Of a DNA stretch of 64,000 nucleotides, positions 26,870 to 36,918 are shown one piece after another. The notes under the pieces are model-generated. The model was given only the letters and a program-made list of their open reading frames with translations. It was not told where the DNA came from and ran no database searches. Made by a program: the position numbers and the translations under genes. This stretch comes from Chloroflexota bacterium. GTDB lineage: Bacteria > Chloroflexota > Anaerolineae > 4572-78 > J111. Location of the stretch: contig BOKF01000016.1 of the NCBI GenBank assembly GCA_016860845.1, positions 106,299 through 170,298 of the forward strand. Reading direction: 5' to 3'. The stretch's first letter is position 1, and each line of letters opens with the position of its first letter.

Positions 26870-27151
26870 TAACTAAAAGTTCCTTTCTTGGGCCACACTA
26901 TAGCATCAACTTAGCTAGCAGGAAAATGGAGCAAGCTGCATGATGCGGCCACGTTTAATTTTTAATTTTTGCCCGTTGAAACCAAGTGGTATTTGTGATA
27001 AAATGGAACAAGCGCAAAAGATCCCCAACCAGTTCCATCTGAAATCGGATTTGCTAATCGGTTCTATGAACCCGGCGAGATTTGCGGCCGCGGGAAGTGT
27101 CTGCTTTGTGATGGGAAGACCTCTATTTACTGCGTAAGGCCAAAACTATCT

Positions 27152-28636
27152 ATGGAGAATCAATTTCAGGGGCAGCCGCAACGACTGGATGACAGGGATT
27201 ATAAGCGACTCTTAGAGTCGGTTACTGATTATATATATACCGTTAAGGTTGAAGGGGGACAGGTAGTTGCTACTTACCATGGACCAGCTTCGATCAGGAT
27301 AACGGGTTATGCCCCGCAGGAGTATGAAGCCGATCCGCAGCTTTGGTACGCGATGGTGTATGAAGATGATCGGCCGGCGGTATCGGAGCAAGCAGCCCAA
27401 GCCCTGGCCGGTATAGCTGCACCTTCGTTAGAGCATCGGATTGTTCATAAAAAAGGGCACATTCGCTGGGTCAGAAATAAACCAGTGCTGCGCTACGATG
27501 AACAGGGTGTCTTTGTGGGTTATGATGGCCTCATTACCGATATTACCGAGCGGAAGCAGGCCGAGGAAGCGCTACGCCGGAGTGAAGCCAGGCACAGGGC
27601 GCTGCTATCGGCGATTCCGGATTTGATTTTTCGGATCACTGTCGAAGGTCAGCTATTAGATTATCATTTGGGGCACCATTGGTATCACGCCTTACCAGCC
27701 GACACTTATCTGGGCAAAAATGTGCAAGAAATACTGCCCCCTGATATTGCCTCTCTCATCCTGGAATGGGTTAAAAAAGTTATCAAGACTGGTGTTCCGC
27801 AGGAGTTTGAATATCGGCTGGACCAGTCTCAGAATGTGCAGGATTATGAAACGCGGCTGGTGGTCAGTGGGTCGGGTGAAGTATTGGGCATCGTGCGTGA
27901 CATTACCAACCAGAAACGCCTGGAAGAGCAGGCAGTGCAGTCAGCACGGCTGGCCGCCCTGGGACGTTTATCTGCCACTTTGACCCACGAGATCAATCAC
28001 CCCCTGCAATTGATCCAATCATATTTGGAACTGATGCTGAGTTATTCGCTGGAACCGGATGAAGAGAAAGAGATCCTGCGAGTCATGGGCCGCGAGGTGG
28101 AACGCCTTAACCAGACTGCCCAGCGCGTCCTTGATTTTGCTCGCCCCCAACCGGCGGCGCGCCGCCGCATTTTTGTGACCGACTTGCTACAGGAAGTACT
28201 TGCTTTAACCGGCAAACAGCTTCAACAGAGCAAAATTACGGTGACGACTGATTTCGGTGAAGTGCCCATGGTGTTGGCCGCGCCGGATCAGCTTACCCAG
28301 GTTTTCCTGAACTTGGTGATTAATGCCATTGAGGCCCTCCCCTCGGAGGGCCAACTGCATCTGTCGGCTTACTCGAAAGACGATCAGGTGATGATTTCTT
28401 TTGTGAATAACAGCCCCATCATTCCGCCGGAAGTGCTGCCCCATATTTTTGAACCCTTTTTTACCACCAAGCCGCAAGGGAGCGGGCTGGGGTTGTGGGT
28501 CAGCTATAACTTGATCCAGCAGCACGGCGGTTCGTTAATTGCCAAAAATTTAGGAGACGAACGCGGGGTTGATTTTACCATCACTTTACCCGTAGCCGCA
28601 CCCCTGAAGCCAAGAGATGAAGAAATTGTGTTTTGA
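27152..28636 (+). CDS. PAS-domain sensor histidine kinase
   Basis: 494 residues, no membrane segment, so a cytoplasmic sensor. Two PAS domains (about 10-130, the first with HIRWVRNKPVLRYDEQG and [11 protein letters not shown]; second about 140-255) precede the dimerisation domain with H-box SATLTHEINHPLQLIQSYLE (about residue 275-295) and an ATPase domain with N-box VFLNLVINAIEALP and glycine boxes in GSGLGLWVSYNLIQQHGG. The H-box form THEINHPL is that of NtrB/DctB-like kinases rather than that of the cluster at 34-58 kb. No response regulator is adjacent, so its partner must be elsewhere. It is the only plus-strand kinase here. Confidence 0.9.
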   Translation: MENQFQGQPQRLDDRDYKRLLESVTDYIYTVKVEGGQVVATYHGPASIRITGYAPQEYEADPQLWYAMVYEDDRPAVSEQAAQALAGIAAPSLEHRIVHKKGHIRWVRNKPVLRYDEQGVFVGYDGLITDITERKQAEEALRRSEARHRALLSAIPDLIFRITVEGQLLDYHLGHHWYHALPADTYLGKNVQEILPPDIASLILEWVKKVIKTGVPQEFEYRLDQSQNVQDYETRLVVSGSGEVLGIVRDITNQKRLEEQAVQSARLAALGRLSATLTHEINHPLQLIQSYLELMLSYSLEPDEEKEILRVMGREVERLNQTAQRVLDFARPQPAARRRIFVTDLLQEVLALTGKQLQQSKITVTTDFGEVPMVLAAPDQLTQVFLNLVINAIEALPSEGQLHLSAYSKDDQVMISFVNNSPIIPPEVLPHIFEPFFTTKPQGSGLGLWVSYNLIQQHGGSLIAKNLGDERGVDFTITLPVAAPLKPRDEEIVF

Positions 28637-28698
28637 AGATGATCCGTACGATGGATTTTCCTCGTGTTTCCGGGCTGGGGCCTAGCCTGTCCTGATTA

Positions 28699-30543
28699 TT
28701 ACCCCCACAACTCGCGCACATTCTCCCACATGATATAGCCCCCAATTAGCAGGGCAGCCACAATAACAATGGGCCAAAAGAAATCGTAGACGATGAGCAG
28801 GGCCGAGATGAGGGCCAGCCCGGCGGTGAGGGAGGTGATGAGGCGGGCTAACTGCCGTCGAAAACCGGCCTCGACAAAAACCATCAGCGAGACCAGGGCG
28901 ACGACGCCCCAAACCAGGTATTGCCGGCCAAAGAAAACCAGGATGACTAAGCTAATTAGCATCAGACCAATACTTAGGGCGGCCCAGGCTTCGGCGAAAC
29001 GATTAAACCGCAGCCGGGCCGCAGAGGCTGGATGGTGCGCATGGCGCAGATGAGTGCGAGCCGGGCTGCGCTGGCCAGCCCGCAGCCGCACAGCATACAA
29101 GCTCAAAGCCTCTAGCAGAGCCTGGTCACTGGCTAATTGGGCCCGCATTTGGTTAAGCTCCTCGGCCAGGGTGTCAATTCTCTCCTGATGAGCAGCATGC
29201 AGTTTATAGAGGTGGGCTTGCCCGCGCATAGCATTGGCTTCCACGCCCAATTTAACCAACTCCTGGCTTTTTTGGGCGATTGTCTCGGCCAGCGCACTCT
29301 GCCTGGCTTCGACCTCAACCCACTGTTCCAGAACGTGGCTGAGGGTGCGGTTGGGCGGCGGCAGTTTGTCCAGCCCGGCCCAGCCGAGCGGGTCGTACCA
29401 GGACCGGCGCATGGCCCCATCCCGATTGTAGACCGGCCCGGCAGGCGCGTTTTCCCGGGCAAAAGGATCGCGGGTGTAGAGACCCCACAAGCCGCGATAG
29501 TGCAAAGCCCAGCGGGGGGGCGGCTCCAGCAAACAAGGATTGGCCCACTCCCTGGCCTGGCCCGGCCCAATCGCCAGACCATCGCCGCGGGCATAGTCTA
29601 CAAAAGGAATGCGGAAGAAATTAAAGCCTTTGGGCAACTGCTCTTCCTGATGGTCATCCCGGCGCAGGCGCTGCTGCCAAAATTTTTTCTGCCGGTCCAC
29701 CAGTTGCACCAACGGCAGCAAAAACGGCAGTTCTAACTCGGTCAAATACTCGCCGGGGGCAAAGTAACAGGCATGGGAACCGGCCCCAACGTAGACTACC
29801 GGATGCTCGCCGCTTTTTTCCACTTCAGGATCATCCCAGCGGCGGCGGAGATCATCGCCGGAGAAGTCGTGCGAGGCATAGGCCAGCCACTCGGGCCGTA
29901 GCTCACCGGCGGCGGTCTCATAGAGGTAGATGTAGATCATCTCCCAGTCTGCTTCGTGGTCGTTGGCTCCATAAAATCCGGAACGCCAGTTATTAAAAGG
30001 ATAAAAAAACCAGTACTGCAAGGCGACCCAGCCGTTTTGGCGGATAACCCGGCCATAATAGGTATGTCGTTCCTGTTCCGCCATGAGGCGGCGATAGGCC
30101 AGGGCAGCGGCGGCGGCGGTATCGCCCGGCACCCGGCCCCGCGCAAACAGAGTGAGCGAGAAAAGCGCATCCAAAAAGCGCGAGGTGTAGCCGACACGGG
30201 CCAATCGGCCCGGCCCGGCGTGAAAAACCTCTTGCGGATCCTTGGGGGCAAAACCTTGCTGCAAGGCGTAGGCAGCCAGTTCGGCAATGTTAAGCGGCTC
30301 GATAAACTTGAGAAAGTAGACGGCACCAAAATCCGCGGTGCGTGGTTCGGCGAGATTCTCCAGGGTCAGCTCACCTTGGGGAATGAGGCAGACGGGTTTT
30401 TTGTTGGGCCGCTGTAGCCACAGGCTGCAATTTTGCACGTAAGTATTCGCGCTCATCGGAAAAAACTGCTCACCGCGGGTGTAGCGGAGCACCGGCTCAA
30501 AGCGCCGGAGCAGGGCGCAATCGGCCTGGAGACCGGCGTTCAT
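28699..30543 (-). CDS. Vps62-like membrane protein with coiled coil
   Basis: 614 residues. The central part has the pattern of the Vps62/DUF946-type domain known mostly in eukaryotes and some bacteria: WFFYPFNNWRSGFYGANDHE, ADWEMIYIYL, YASHDFSGDDLR, HPVVYVGAGSHACYFAPGEY. A coiled coil follows (about 405-465) and then three or four membrane helices (ALSIGLMLISLVILVFF; LVWGVVALVSLMVFVE; LTAGLALISALLIVY; VIVAALLIGGYIMW). There is no signal peptide at the N-terminus, so the Vps62-like part is probably cytoplasmic. Function is not known in bacteria. Its start overlaps the stop of the upstream small membrane protein by four bases (ATGA), so the two are coupled. The assignment to Vps62 is from motif memory. 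Confidence 0.6.
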   Translation of the reverse strand: MNAGLQADCALLRRFEPVLRYTRGEQFFPMSANTYVQNCSLWLQRPNKKPVCLIPQGELTLENLAEPRTADFGAVYFLKFIEPLNIAELAAYALQQGFAPKDPQEVFHAGPGRLARVGYTSRFLDALFSLTLFARGRVPGDTAAAAALAYRRLMAEQERHTYYGRVIRQNGWVALQYWFFYPFNNWRSGFYGANDHEADWEMIYIYLYETAAGELRPEWLAYASHDFSGDDLRRRWDDPEVEKSGEHPVVYVGAGSHACYFAPGEYLTELELPFLLPLVQLVDRQKKFWQQRLRRDDHQEEQLPKGFNFFRIPFVDYARGDGLAIGPGQAREWANPCLLEPPPRWALHYRGLWGLYTRDPFARENAPAGPVYNRDGAMRRSWYDPLGWAGLDKLPPPNRTLSHVLEQWVEVEARQSALAETIAQKSQELVKLGVEANAMRGQAHLYKLHAAHQERIDTLAEELNQMRAQLASDQALLEALSLYAVRLRAGQRSPARTHLRHAHHPASAARLRFNRFAEAWAALSIGLMLISLVILVFFGRQYLVWGVVALVSLMVFVEAGFRRQLARLITSLTAGLALISALLIVYDFFWPIVIVAALLIGGYIMWENVRELWG

Positions 30544-31061
30544 CCTTCGTTATTTTCCTCTTCCAGGCTGGCAGCCGGGGGTAAAGTGGCGGACGTTTCG
30601 AAGTAGTTCAGATAGAGGACCATCAGGATGCTATAGAGCATGATGATATAGACATAGCCAGGACGCTGGTTAAAGTAGAGGACCAGCGCTGCCAGCAAAC
30701 TCAAGCCTTGCAGCAGCATGGCCATCAGCCAGGCAGCCCGCCACAAGCGAAAGAAGCCAATTGCTGCCAGCAGGGCTAACAACGACAGCGGGATGAAAAC
30801 AATGCCCATGGCCAGAGAGTTGATCGGCGCGGTAATGAACGCCTCCACGATCAGGCTGCGTTTCAAACCCAGGCCACGGGTAAAGAAAAACAGGCCGAGA
30901 TCAAATAATCCTGCGGCTTGTAACAGGAGCAGTAACCCTAGGATGGATACGAGCCAGGGCCTGGTTTTGGTTTTCAGGCTGGCCTGAGTCGGGGGGACAG
31001 CGGGTTGCGTCTCGATTGTGTCCTGCGACAGTTTGACAAGCGTTTTATTGACCTGACTCAT
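30540..31061 (-). CDS. Small four-helix membrane protein
   Basis: 173 residues from the ATG at 31061; a longer frame from 31124 would start with TTG and lacks a ribosome site. A polar N-terminal part of about 40 residues is followed by four hydrophobic segments (SILGLLLLLQAAGLFDLGLF; SLAMGIVFIPLSLLALLAAI; AAWLMAMLLQGLSLLAALVL; YVYIIMLYSILMVLYLNYF). The tail is acidic. No family recognised. It is translationally coupled (ATGA) to the downstream Vps62-like gene and probably works with it in the membrane. Confidence 0.7.
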   Translation of the reverse strand: MSQVNKTLVKLSQDTIETQPAVPPTQASLKTKTRPWLVSILGLLLLLQAAGLFDLGLFFFTRGLGLKRSLIVEAFITAPINSLAMGIVFIPLSLLALLAAIGFFRLWRAAWLMAMLLQGLSLLAALVLYFNQRPGYVYIIMLYSILMVLYLNYFETSATLPPAASLEEENNEG

Positions 31062-31222
31062 TGGGTTTGACTTATGCGTTACGCAGTTTGAATATTTTAA
31101 CCACAATTGCGCAGATTTCGCCAATCCTTCTTTTAATTATACCAAATACAAACTGCTTCCATATGTTGATGCAAAGCAGCTTTTGAAAAGTTTATGAAGT
31201 TATGCAGCACCTTCCAGACCAT

Positions 31223-33535
31223 CTACTTGTCAAGCACCTCGCGCACCTTCGAGGCGAGCGAGTTGAGCGAAAAGGGTTTGGATAGATACTCAACCTCGGC
31301 CGTAAGCAAACCATGCCGAACAATTGCATCGTCGGTGTAGCCGGACATAAAAAGCACCTTTAGTTGTGGCTGGAGCGCCTTTAGCTGTTCGGCCAACTCG
31401 CGGCCGCTCATCTGGGGCATGACCACATCTGTCACCAACAGGTCAATTAGCCCCTGATGCTGCTCGAATAGGGACAACGCCGCGCCGCCATGACTGGCCT
31501 CTAAAATGGTGTAGCCTTTGCCTTGCAGCGCAGTCCGGGCCAGCTTGCGCACCGTCTCTTCGTCCTCAACCAGCAGGATGGTTTCATTGCCGCCACGAGT
31601 GACAGGAGTAGCTTGAGGAACAGGCAGACCGCTCGCGGTGGTTTCGCTGGCGGGAAGATAGATCCTAAAGGTAGCGCCCCGGTCAGGCTCACTATAGACC
31701 GTGATGTCGCCCCCGCTTTGCTTGATAATGCCATAGGCAGTAGCCAGCCCCAGGCCGGTGCCTTTACCCAGTTCTTTGGTGGTGAAAAACGGCTCGAAGA
31801 TGTGGGCCCGGGTTGACTCATCCATGCCGTAGCCGGTGTCAGTAACGGCCAGCATCACGCAGGGCCCGCTGGGAGCTTCGAGTTGAGTTCTGAGATAATT
31901 CTCGTCGAGTTGGACATTGCCGGTTTCAAGGGTCAGCATGCCGCCGGTGGGCATGGCATCGCGGGCGTTAACAGCCAGGTTCATGATAACCTGCTCAATT
32001 TGGCCAGGGTCGGCGGTGATTGTCCACAGCTCGGGCTGGAGAACGGTCGAAAGGGTGATATCCTCGCCGATAAGCCGCTCCAGCATCTTGTGCAGATTAG
32101 TCACCAGGCTGTTCAAGTCGAGGGTGGTGGGCGCCATGATCTGTTTGCGGCTAAAAGCGAGCAGATGCCGGGTAAGAGCAGTGGCTCGCTCGCCCGCCCG
32201 CTGGATCTGCTTCAGGTCTTCAAGCAGGGGACTCTCGTCGGGGATTTGAGCTTGCATCAACCCACAGTAGCCCTGGATTACGGTGAGCAGGTTGTTAAAG
32301 TCGTGGGCCACGCCGCCCGCCAGGCGGCCAATACTTTCCATTTTCTGGGCCTGGCGCAACTGTTCCTCAAGTTTCGCCTGGGCTTGCTCCGCCTGCTTGC
32401 GCTCGGTGATGTCGCGGAGCGCAGCTACCACGCCCACGGGCTTGCCGGTGGTGTCCTTGATCAAGGAGACCGAGGCCAGGATATAAATGGCGGCGCCATC
32501 CTTGTGTTTCTGAATCACCTCACCCTTCCAAACTCCACGTTCAAACAATCGCTGTTGCATCTGCTCTAACCGGATGTAAGGGGATTCGGTCTGGAGGATC
32601 TCATGGACCGGTTGGCCGATGACTTCTCTGGCTGGCCAGCCGTAGAGCGCTTCTGCGGCCAGGTTCCAACTGGTGATAACAAAGTTCAGATCGGTAGCGA
32701 CGATAGCATCGGAGACATTTTGCAGGAGATTGGCTTGAAAAAGAAGCTGCTCCTCCGCCTGCTTGCGCTCGGAGATATCGCGTGCAACGATAATGATACC
32801 CACGGCTTGACCTTGCGAGTTTTTCAAGCAAGAAGCGCTCACTTCGCTGAAAAAGACAGAACCATCCTCTTTGTACAAAAGGTATTCCTGGTTAGTAATG
32901 AAACCGCCGTTTAGTACCATCTCCATCTGGTTTAACGCCTGCTCACGGTAATTGGGGTGAACCCACTCCAAGATATTGTGTCCAAGTACCTCATCCTCGG
33001 TTTCATGGCCGTAAAAATGAAGGGTTGTGGGGGAAACATAGGTAATATTCCCGGCCAAATCAGTGGCGGTAATGGCGTCAGGTAAAGTATGGACCAAGGT
33101 GCGATAACGTTCTTCGCTTTCGCGCAGGGCCTCTTCCGCCCGGTGGCGTTCCAGGCGAATTTGTTTCTGCTCCAGCGCATGGATGACTGCCTGGCCCAGC
33201 CGCTTGATATGCTCTTTGATGACATAATCGGCTGCACCGGCTTTCATACACTCGACGGCCGTATCTTCATTGATGGCGCCGGTCAAGATAATCACCGGGG
33301 TGAGGGGAACGCACTCCAGGGCCAGTTTCAAGGCAGTCAAGCCGTCAAAATGGGGCATGCTGTAGTCCGAGATGATCAGGTCGGGCTGGAACGTCTCCAA
33401 TGCCGCCAGATAATCTTCACGGGTTTCGACCCGCTGGAAGACGCACGATGGGAGTGCCTGGCGGATTTCCCGCTGGGCCAATTCGGCGTCGGTGGGCATA
33501 TCTTCAACCAGCAGGATGCGAATAGACTCATTCAT
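31223..33535 (-). CDS. Hybrid histidine kinase: REC-PAS-PAS-HisKA-HATPase-REC
   Basis: 770 residues, cytoplasmic. Order: receiver (about 1-120, phospho-Asp in [13 protein letters not shown] near residue 57); PAS 1 (about 150-265); PAS 2 (about 270-395); dimerisation domain with H-box [19 protein letters not shown] (about 408-425); ATPase with N-box [17 protein letters not shown] and G-box [20 protein letters not shown]; and a second receiver (about 655-770, Asp in [13 protein letters not shown]). The HDFNNLL H-box type is different from the five kinases upstream. It could take a phosphate from another kinase by its first receiver and pass it on from the second. GAGAGG precedes the ATG. A small inverted-repeat element lies upstream (33589-33673), so it may be transcribed separately from the block. 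Confidence 0.92.
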   Translation of the reverse strand: MNESIRILLVEDMPTDAELAQREIRQALPSCVFQRVETREDYLAALETFQPDLIISDYSMPHFDGLTALKLALECVPLTPVIILTGAINEDTAVECMKAGAADYVIKEHIKRLGQAVIHALEQKQIRLERHRAEEALRESEERYRTLVHTLPDAITATDLAGNITYVSPTTLHFYGHETEDEVLGHNILEWVHPNYREQALNQMEMVLNGGFITNQEYLLYKEDGSVFFSEVSASCLKNSQGQAVGIIIVARDISERKQAEEQLLFQANLLQNVSDAIVATDLNFVITSWNLAAEALYGWPAREVIGQPVHEILQTESPYIRLEQMQQRLFERGVWKGEVIQKHKDGAAIYILASVSLIKDTTGKPVGVVAALRDITERKQAEQAQAKLEEQLRQAQKMESIGRLAGGVAHDFNNLLTVIQGYCGLMQAQIPDESPLLEDLKQIQRAGERATALTRHLLAFSRKQIMAPTTLDLNSLVTNLHKMLERLIGEDITLSTVLQPELWTITADPGQIEQVIMNLAVNARDAMPTGGMLTLETGNVQLDENYLRTQLEAPSGPCVMLAVTDTGYGMDESTRAHIFEPFFTTKELGKGTGLGLATAYGIIKQSGGDITVYSEPDRGATFRIYLPASETTASGLPVPQATPVTRGGNETILLVEDEETVRKLARTALQGKGYTILEASHGGAALSLFEQHQGLIDLLVTDVVMPQMSGRELAEQLKALQPQLKVLFMSGYTDDAIVRHGLLTAEVEYLSKPFSLNSLASKVREVLDK

Positions 33536-33588
33536 AAAATTACCTCTCGCTGTGCTGCATTAGCCTCTATCGGAAATAAGGAAAAACC

Positions 33589-33673
33589 AGGTGACAGGCA
33601 CTTTTAAATACTAAATAGAGGCAGGTTTTGTTCAAATTAGCCCAGTGAGTAGTCCGATAAGTGCCTGTCACCT
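33589..33673. repeat. Short element with perfect 15-base inverted ends
   Basis: AGGTGACAGGCACTT (33589-33603) and AAGTGCCTGTCACCT (33659-33673) are exact complements in opposite direction, 55 bases apart. The inner sequence is AT-rich and has no coding capacity. It has the form of a MITE or REP-type element between the kinase block and the hybrid kinase; similar ends occur near REP-associated transposases (from memory), but none is in this window. Confidence 0.65.
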
Positions 33674-33713
33674 TAATCCCTGTTTATTATTCGGGTGGGG
33701 ATGATGGGTTTAC

Positions 33714-34157
33714 TCATTTGGGTTGCTGATTGACCAGCAGCCAATAGAAGCCGAGCTGGCTCATCGTATCCAGAAAGGCGTCGAAATCTACCGGCTTGAC
33801 CACATAACTATTGGCTTCCAGCTCATAAGCAGCCTTGATGTCCGGATCTTCAGCCGAAGAAGTCACCATGACCACGGGGATGCTCTGAGTCCGCACATCT
33901 TTTTTAATCATCCGGAGCACTTCCAGCCCGTTCAGCTTGGGCAGTTTCAGGTCTAGCAGCACCACTTTGGGGTGATGGCTCACCTCTCTTTGGATGTATT
34001 TGCCCTGGCCAAAGAGGAAATCAAGTGCTTCGGCCCCGTCCTCTACGACAAAGAGGCGGTTAGCCAGGTTGCGTTTCTTGAGTGCCCGGATGGTCAGCTC
34101 GGCATCATGGGGATTATCCTCCACCAGCAAAATGTCTACTGTGTCAAAATGACTCAT
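33714..34157 (-). CDS. Rcp1-type single-domain response regulator
   Basis: 147 residues from the ATG at 34157; the longer frame upstream is read-through of the kinase end. A CheY-like receiver with [12 protein letters not shown] (acidic pair), phospho-Asp in [17 protein letters not shown], Thr/Ser in [10 protein letters not shown] and Lys in [10 protein letters not shown]. The long loop ([16 protein letters not shown]) is typical of the Rcp1 family that partners phytochrome-like kinases with the SHDLRAPL H-box. It has no output domain, so it acts by protein contact or phosphorelay. Its ATG overlaps the kinase stop by one base (TGATG), so expression is coupled to the kinase at 34157-36907. A near-identical regulator lies at 57842. 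Confidence 0.93.
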   Translation of the reverse strand: MSHFDTVDILLVEDNPHDAELTIRALKKRNLANRLFVVEDGAEALDFLFGQGKYIQREVSHHPKVVLLDLKLPKLNGLEVLRMIKKDVRTQSIPVVMVTSSAEDPDIKAAYELEANSYVVKPVDFDAFLDTMSQLGFYWLLVNQQPK

Positions 34158-36907
34158 CACCAGTCTCCTTTCCCAGGAAGAGTAAAGTAAAACGTGGCGC
34201 CCTGGTCCACGGCGCTTTCGGCCCAAATACGCCCGCTGTGACGGTGAATGACCCGCTGGACAATGGCCAGGCCGACCCCGGTGCCTTCAAATTCCTGTTC
34301 GCTGTGCAGCCGCTGGAACACACCGAACAGCTTGTCAACATAGCGCATGTCAAAGCCAGCGCCATTGTCACGCACGGAGTAAATAATTTCAGCTTCGCTC
34401 TGTTGGCTACCCACTTCGATCATCGCTCGCTCGCGTTTGGCCGAGAACTTGATAGCGTTAGAAAGCAGGTTAATCCACACCTGACGGATCATCGTTGGGT
34501 CGCCCAGCGCCGGAGGCAAGGAGGCCAGGTGGAAATCAATCCGCTTTCGCTCTTCCGGGGTCGTTAATTCGTCAAATACGGTGGCGGCCAGTGTCTCTAT
34601 ATTAATTGGGGCCGCCTGTATCTGGGCGCGGCCGAGGCGGGAGAAGGCCAGCAGGTCGTCAATCAACTGGCCCATGTGCTGGGTTTGATGACGGATGACG
34701 GCACAGACACGTTTGCCTTCGGCATCCAAACCGGCCTCGTAGTCTTCCACGAGGATGCGGGTGTAGCCGTCAATGGCCCGCAGTGGGGCGCGCAGGTCGT
34801 GGGAGACAGAATAAGAGAAGGCTTCCAGTTCCTTGTTAGCGGCTTCAAGCTCGGCAGTACGCTCGCGCACATTCTCTTCAAGGCCGCCGATGAGATCCTG
34901 CAATTGCCTGGTCATACTTTTAAAAGCAGTGGCCAGAATGCCCAGTTCATCACTCGGATTGTTTTCAACCTGCACTTCGACTTCCAGATTGCCAGCCGCA
35001 ACGGCCTGGGCCACGCTGGTCAACTTGAGAACCGGATCAGCCAGCCTGCCGGCAGTCCATAGCGTCACCGGGATCACCACCGCGGCCGCGATGCCTATGA
35101 CCAGCAGCAACACGAGCGTCAGACGATCTACCAGGATAAACGCCTCGGCTACATCCTGCTTGGCGATCAACGCCCAGTTCAGGTTGCCAAATTTGACCGG
35201 CGCATACGTGATGATGACCTGGTGTCCCCGATAATCGGTATCGAACCGCACTTCCTCCCCCGTTTTGCCGGCCAGCGCCTCCCGCACGGCCTTGTTATCC
35301 ATACCGTTTTTCTGGACTGTGCCGACAAAGGAAGCCTCTACCGAATGCTCGGCAGAGTCGAGGTACGAGTTGGAGCGCATGCGCATGTCTGGCCCCACCA
35401 GGAGCGTTTCGCCGGTCTCGCCCATGCCGGTGCGCTCTTGCATCACCGCATCGGTCCAACCTGGGGGCAGTTGCAGAGCCACAACCATCTCGGGCTTGTT
35501 CTGATACATCACGGGTGCGGCTACATAAGCGACCGGCTTGTTGCCGGCAGGCAAATAGGGCGCAAAGTCGGCAAAACCAAGCTCGGCTGTACTCACAACC
35601 TTTTGGACCAGCCGTCCCAGGTGGGTGTTCTGGTATGGCCCGGTCAGCAGATTCGTTTGATAATCCGGTCCGCGCATAACGGTATGGAACACGTACCCAT
35701 CTTGAGCCATCAGGAGCACATCCTGATAGCCATACCGCTGCGCGTATTGCGTTAGAATGTACATACCCGCGCCCTCCACTTGGGGCACAATGGCCTCGGC
35801 GACGCTTTCCTCGACAATAATAGCCCAATTCAGCCCTGACGCCTCCAAAGGCGCGTACGCGCACACAGAATGAATACCGCCGGGATTCAAAAGCATATCC
35901 ACGCCGGACGAACCGGCCAGCGCCGCCCGGCTGCCTGGAGTATCCACGCCATTCTTCTCGACCGAACCGGTCAAAGAGGCGACAACCGAGCGGTTAGCGG
36001 GGTCCAGAGTGGATTGAGAACGCATGCGCTTATCCGGCCCCACCAAATAGGCCTCGCCGATCAGTTTCATGTCATCAGGGACTTGCATAACCTCATCAAT
36101 TTGCTGGAAAGGCAGTTGATAGACCAGCACACCGGCATGCGTTGTGCCGTCGTAGATGGACGCGCCCATGAACATGGCGACTTGACCATCGAGCAGGGCC
36201 ACGTCAGCGAGAGCGATTTGACCTGGCTGGGCCGACTTGAGCTGCTGGTAAAGCCTGCCCAGACTGCTATCTTTATTAGCAGCCAGGTTACGGCCAAGGC
36301 TGGCCCCTTTGTTAACAGTGTATACCACAGTCCCCGCCGGATCAATCAGCAAAATGTCCTCATACCCATGAATCTCGATATAGCCTGCCAAGAATCTGTG
36401 CCGGTGGGCGTGTGCGGCGCTGTAAGCGCTGTTATCTCCGGCATCTTCCAGGCCCGGCTTGTCCAGGTAGAGCGCCCGGACCCGGTCCACGCCCAGCCCC
36501 TTGAAGCCCGCCGAGAGTGAGGCAGCTCCCGCCACGATATCAGGGTTCATAGCCATATCCACAACATCGGCCTGCCAATCGTTAAAGAGACGGATGATGG
36601 CGCTGCGTTTGGCATCTCTGAGCGCCTCAAGCCTGGCAAAGGCCTGCTGGCGCAGCATATTAACCAGGTCTGCGGTCGCCTGGGCGGCAGATTCCCTTTC
36701 GGCCAAATAGGATTCGATTTGAAACTTTTTGATGGCGCGCACCGCTTCAAGCTTGTCGCTGGCAGCCTGTTGCAGCGCATTCCGCGCCTGGAAATAGGCC
36801 AGGAGGCTGACCACAATCAGCGGAATGAGCGACAACGGCAAAAAATAGATGAGCAGCTTGCCGTGCATCGAGCAAAAAAATGATATTTTGTGATGCAGCG
36901 AGTCCAT
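34157..36907 (-). CDS. Membrane histidine kinase with duplicated Cache-type sensor
   Basis: 916 residues. Membrane helix 1 (about 18-38), a helical stalk, then about 420 outer residues made of two copies of one unit: copy 1 begins [18 protein letters not shown] (about 181), copy 2 [18 protein letters not shown] (about 395); each contains VGPDxRMRSxSxLD and a later [20 protein letters not shown]. These look like dCache/Cache sensor units with a PAS-like fold. Helix 2 (about 595-620), HAMP, a coiled coil, HisKA with [20 protein letters not shown] (about 700) and HATPase ending LPGKGDW. The stop codon overlaps the response regulator start. The gene follows the solute-binding lipoprotein by 11 bases, so the lipoprotein may feed this sensor. 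Confidence 0.9.
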   Translation of the reverse strand: MDSLHHKISFFCSMHGKLLIYFLPLSLIPLIVVSLLAYFQARNALQQAASDKLEAVRAIKKFQIESYLAERESAAQATADLVNMLRQQAFARLEALRDAKRSAIIRLFNDWQADVVDMAMNPDIVAGAASLSAGFKGLGVDRVRALYLDKPGLEDAGDNSAYSAAHAHRHRFLAGYIEIHGYEDILLIDPAGTVVYTVNKGASLGRNLAANKDSSLGRLYQQLKSAQPGQIALADVALLDGQVAMFMGASIYDGTTHAGVLVYQLPFQQIDEVMQVPDDMKLIGEAYLVGPDKRMRSQSTLDPANRSVVASLTGSVEKNGVDTPGSRAALAGSSGVDMLLNPGGIHSVCAYAPLEASGLNWAIIVEESVAEAIVPQVEGAGMYILTQYAQRYGYQDVLLMAQDGYVFHTVMRGPDYQTNLLTGPYQNTHLGRLVQKVVSTAELGFADFAPYLPAGNKPVAYVAAPVMYQNKPEMVVALQLPPGWTDAVMQERTGMGETGETLLVGPDMRMRSNSYLDSAEHSVEASFVGTVQKNGMDNKAVREALAGKTGEEVRFDTDYRGHQVIITYAPVKFGNLNWALIAKQDVAEAFILVDRLTLVLLLVIGIAAAVVIPVTLWTAGRLADPVLKLTSVAQAVAAGNLEVEVQVENNPSDELGILATAFKSMTRQLQDLIGGLEENVRERTAELEAANKELEAFSYSVSHDLRAPLRAIDGYTRILVEDYEAGLDAEGKRVCAVIRHQTQHMGQLIDDLLAFSRLGRAQIQAAPINIETLAATVFDELTTPEERKRIDFHLASLPPALGDPTMIRQVWINLLSNAIKFSAKRERAMIEVGSQQSEAEIIYSVRDNGAGFDMRYVDKLFGVFQRLHSEQEFEGTGVGLAIVQRVIHRHSGRIWAESAVDQGATFYFTLPGKGDW

Positions 36908-36918
36908 ATTCTGTCCTA

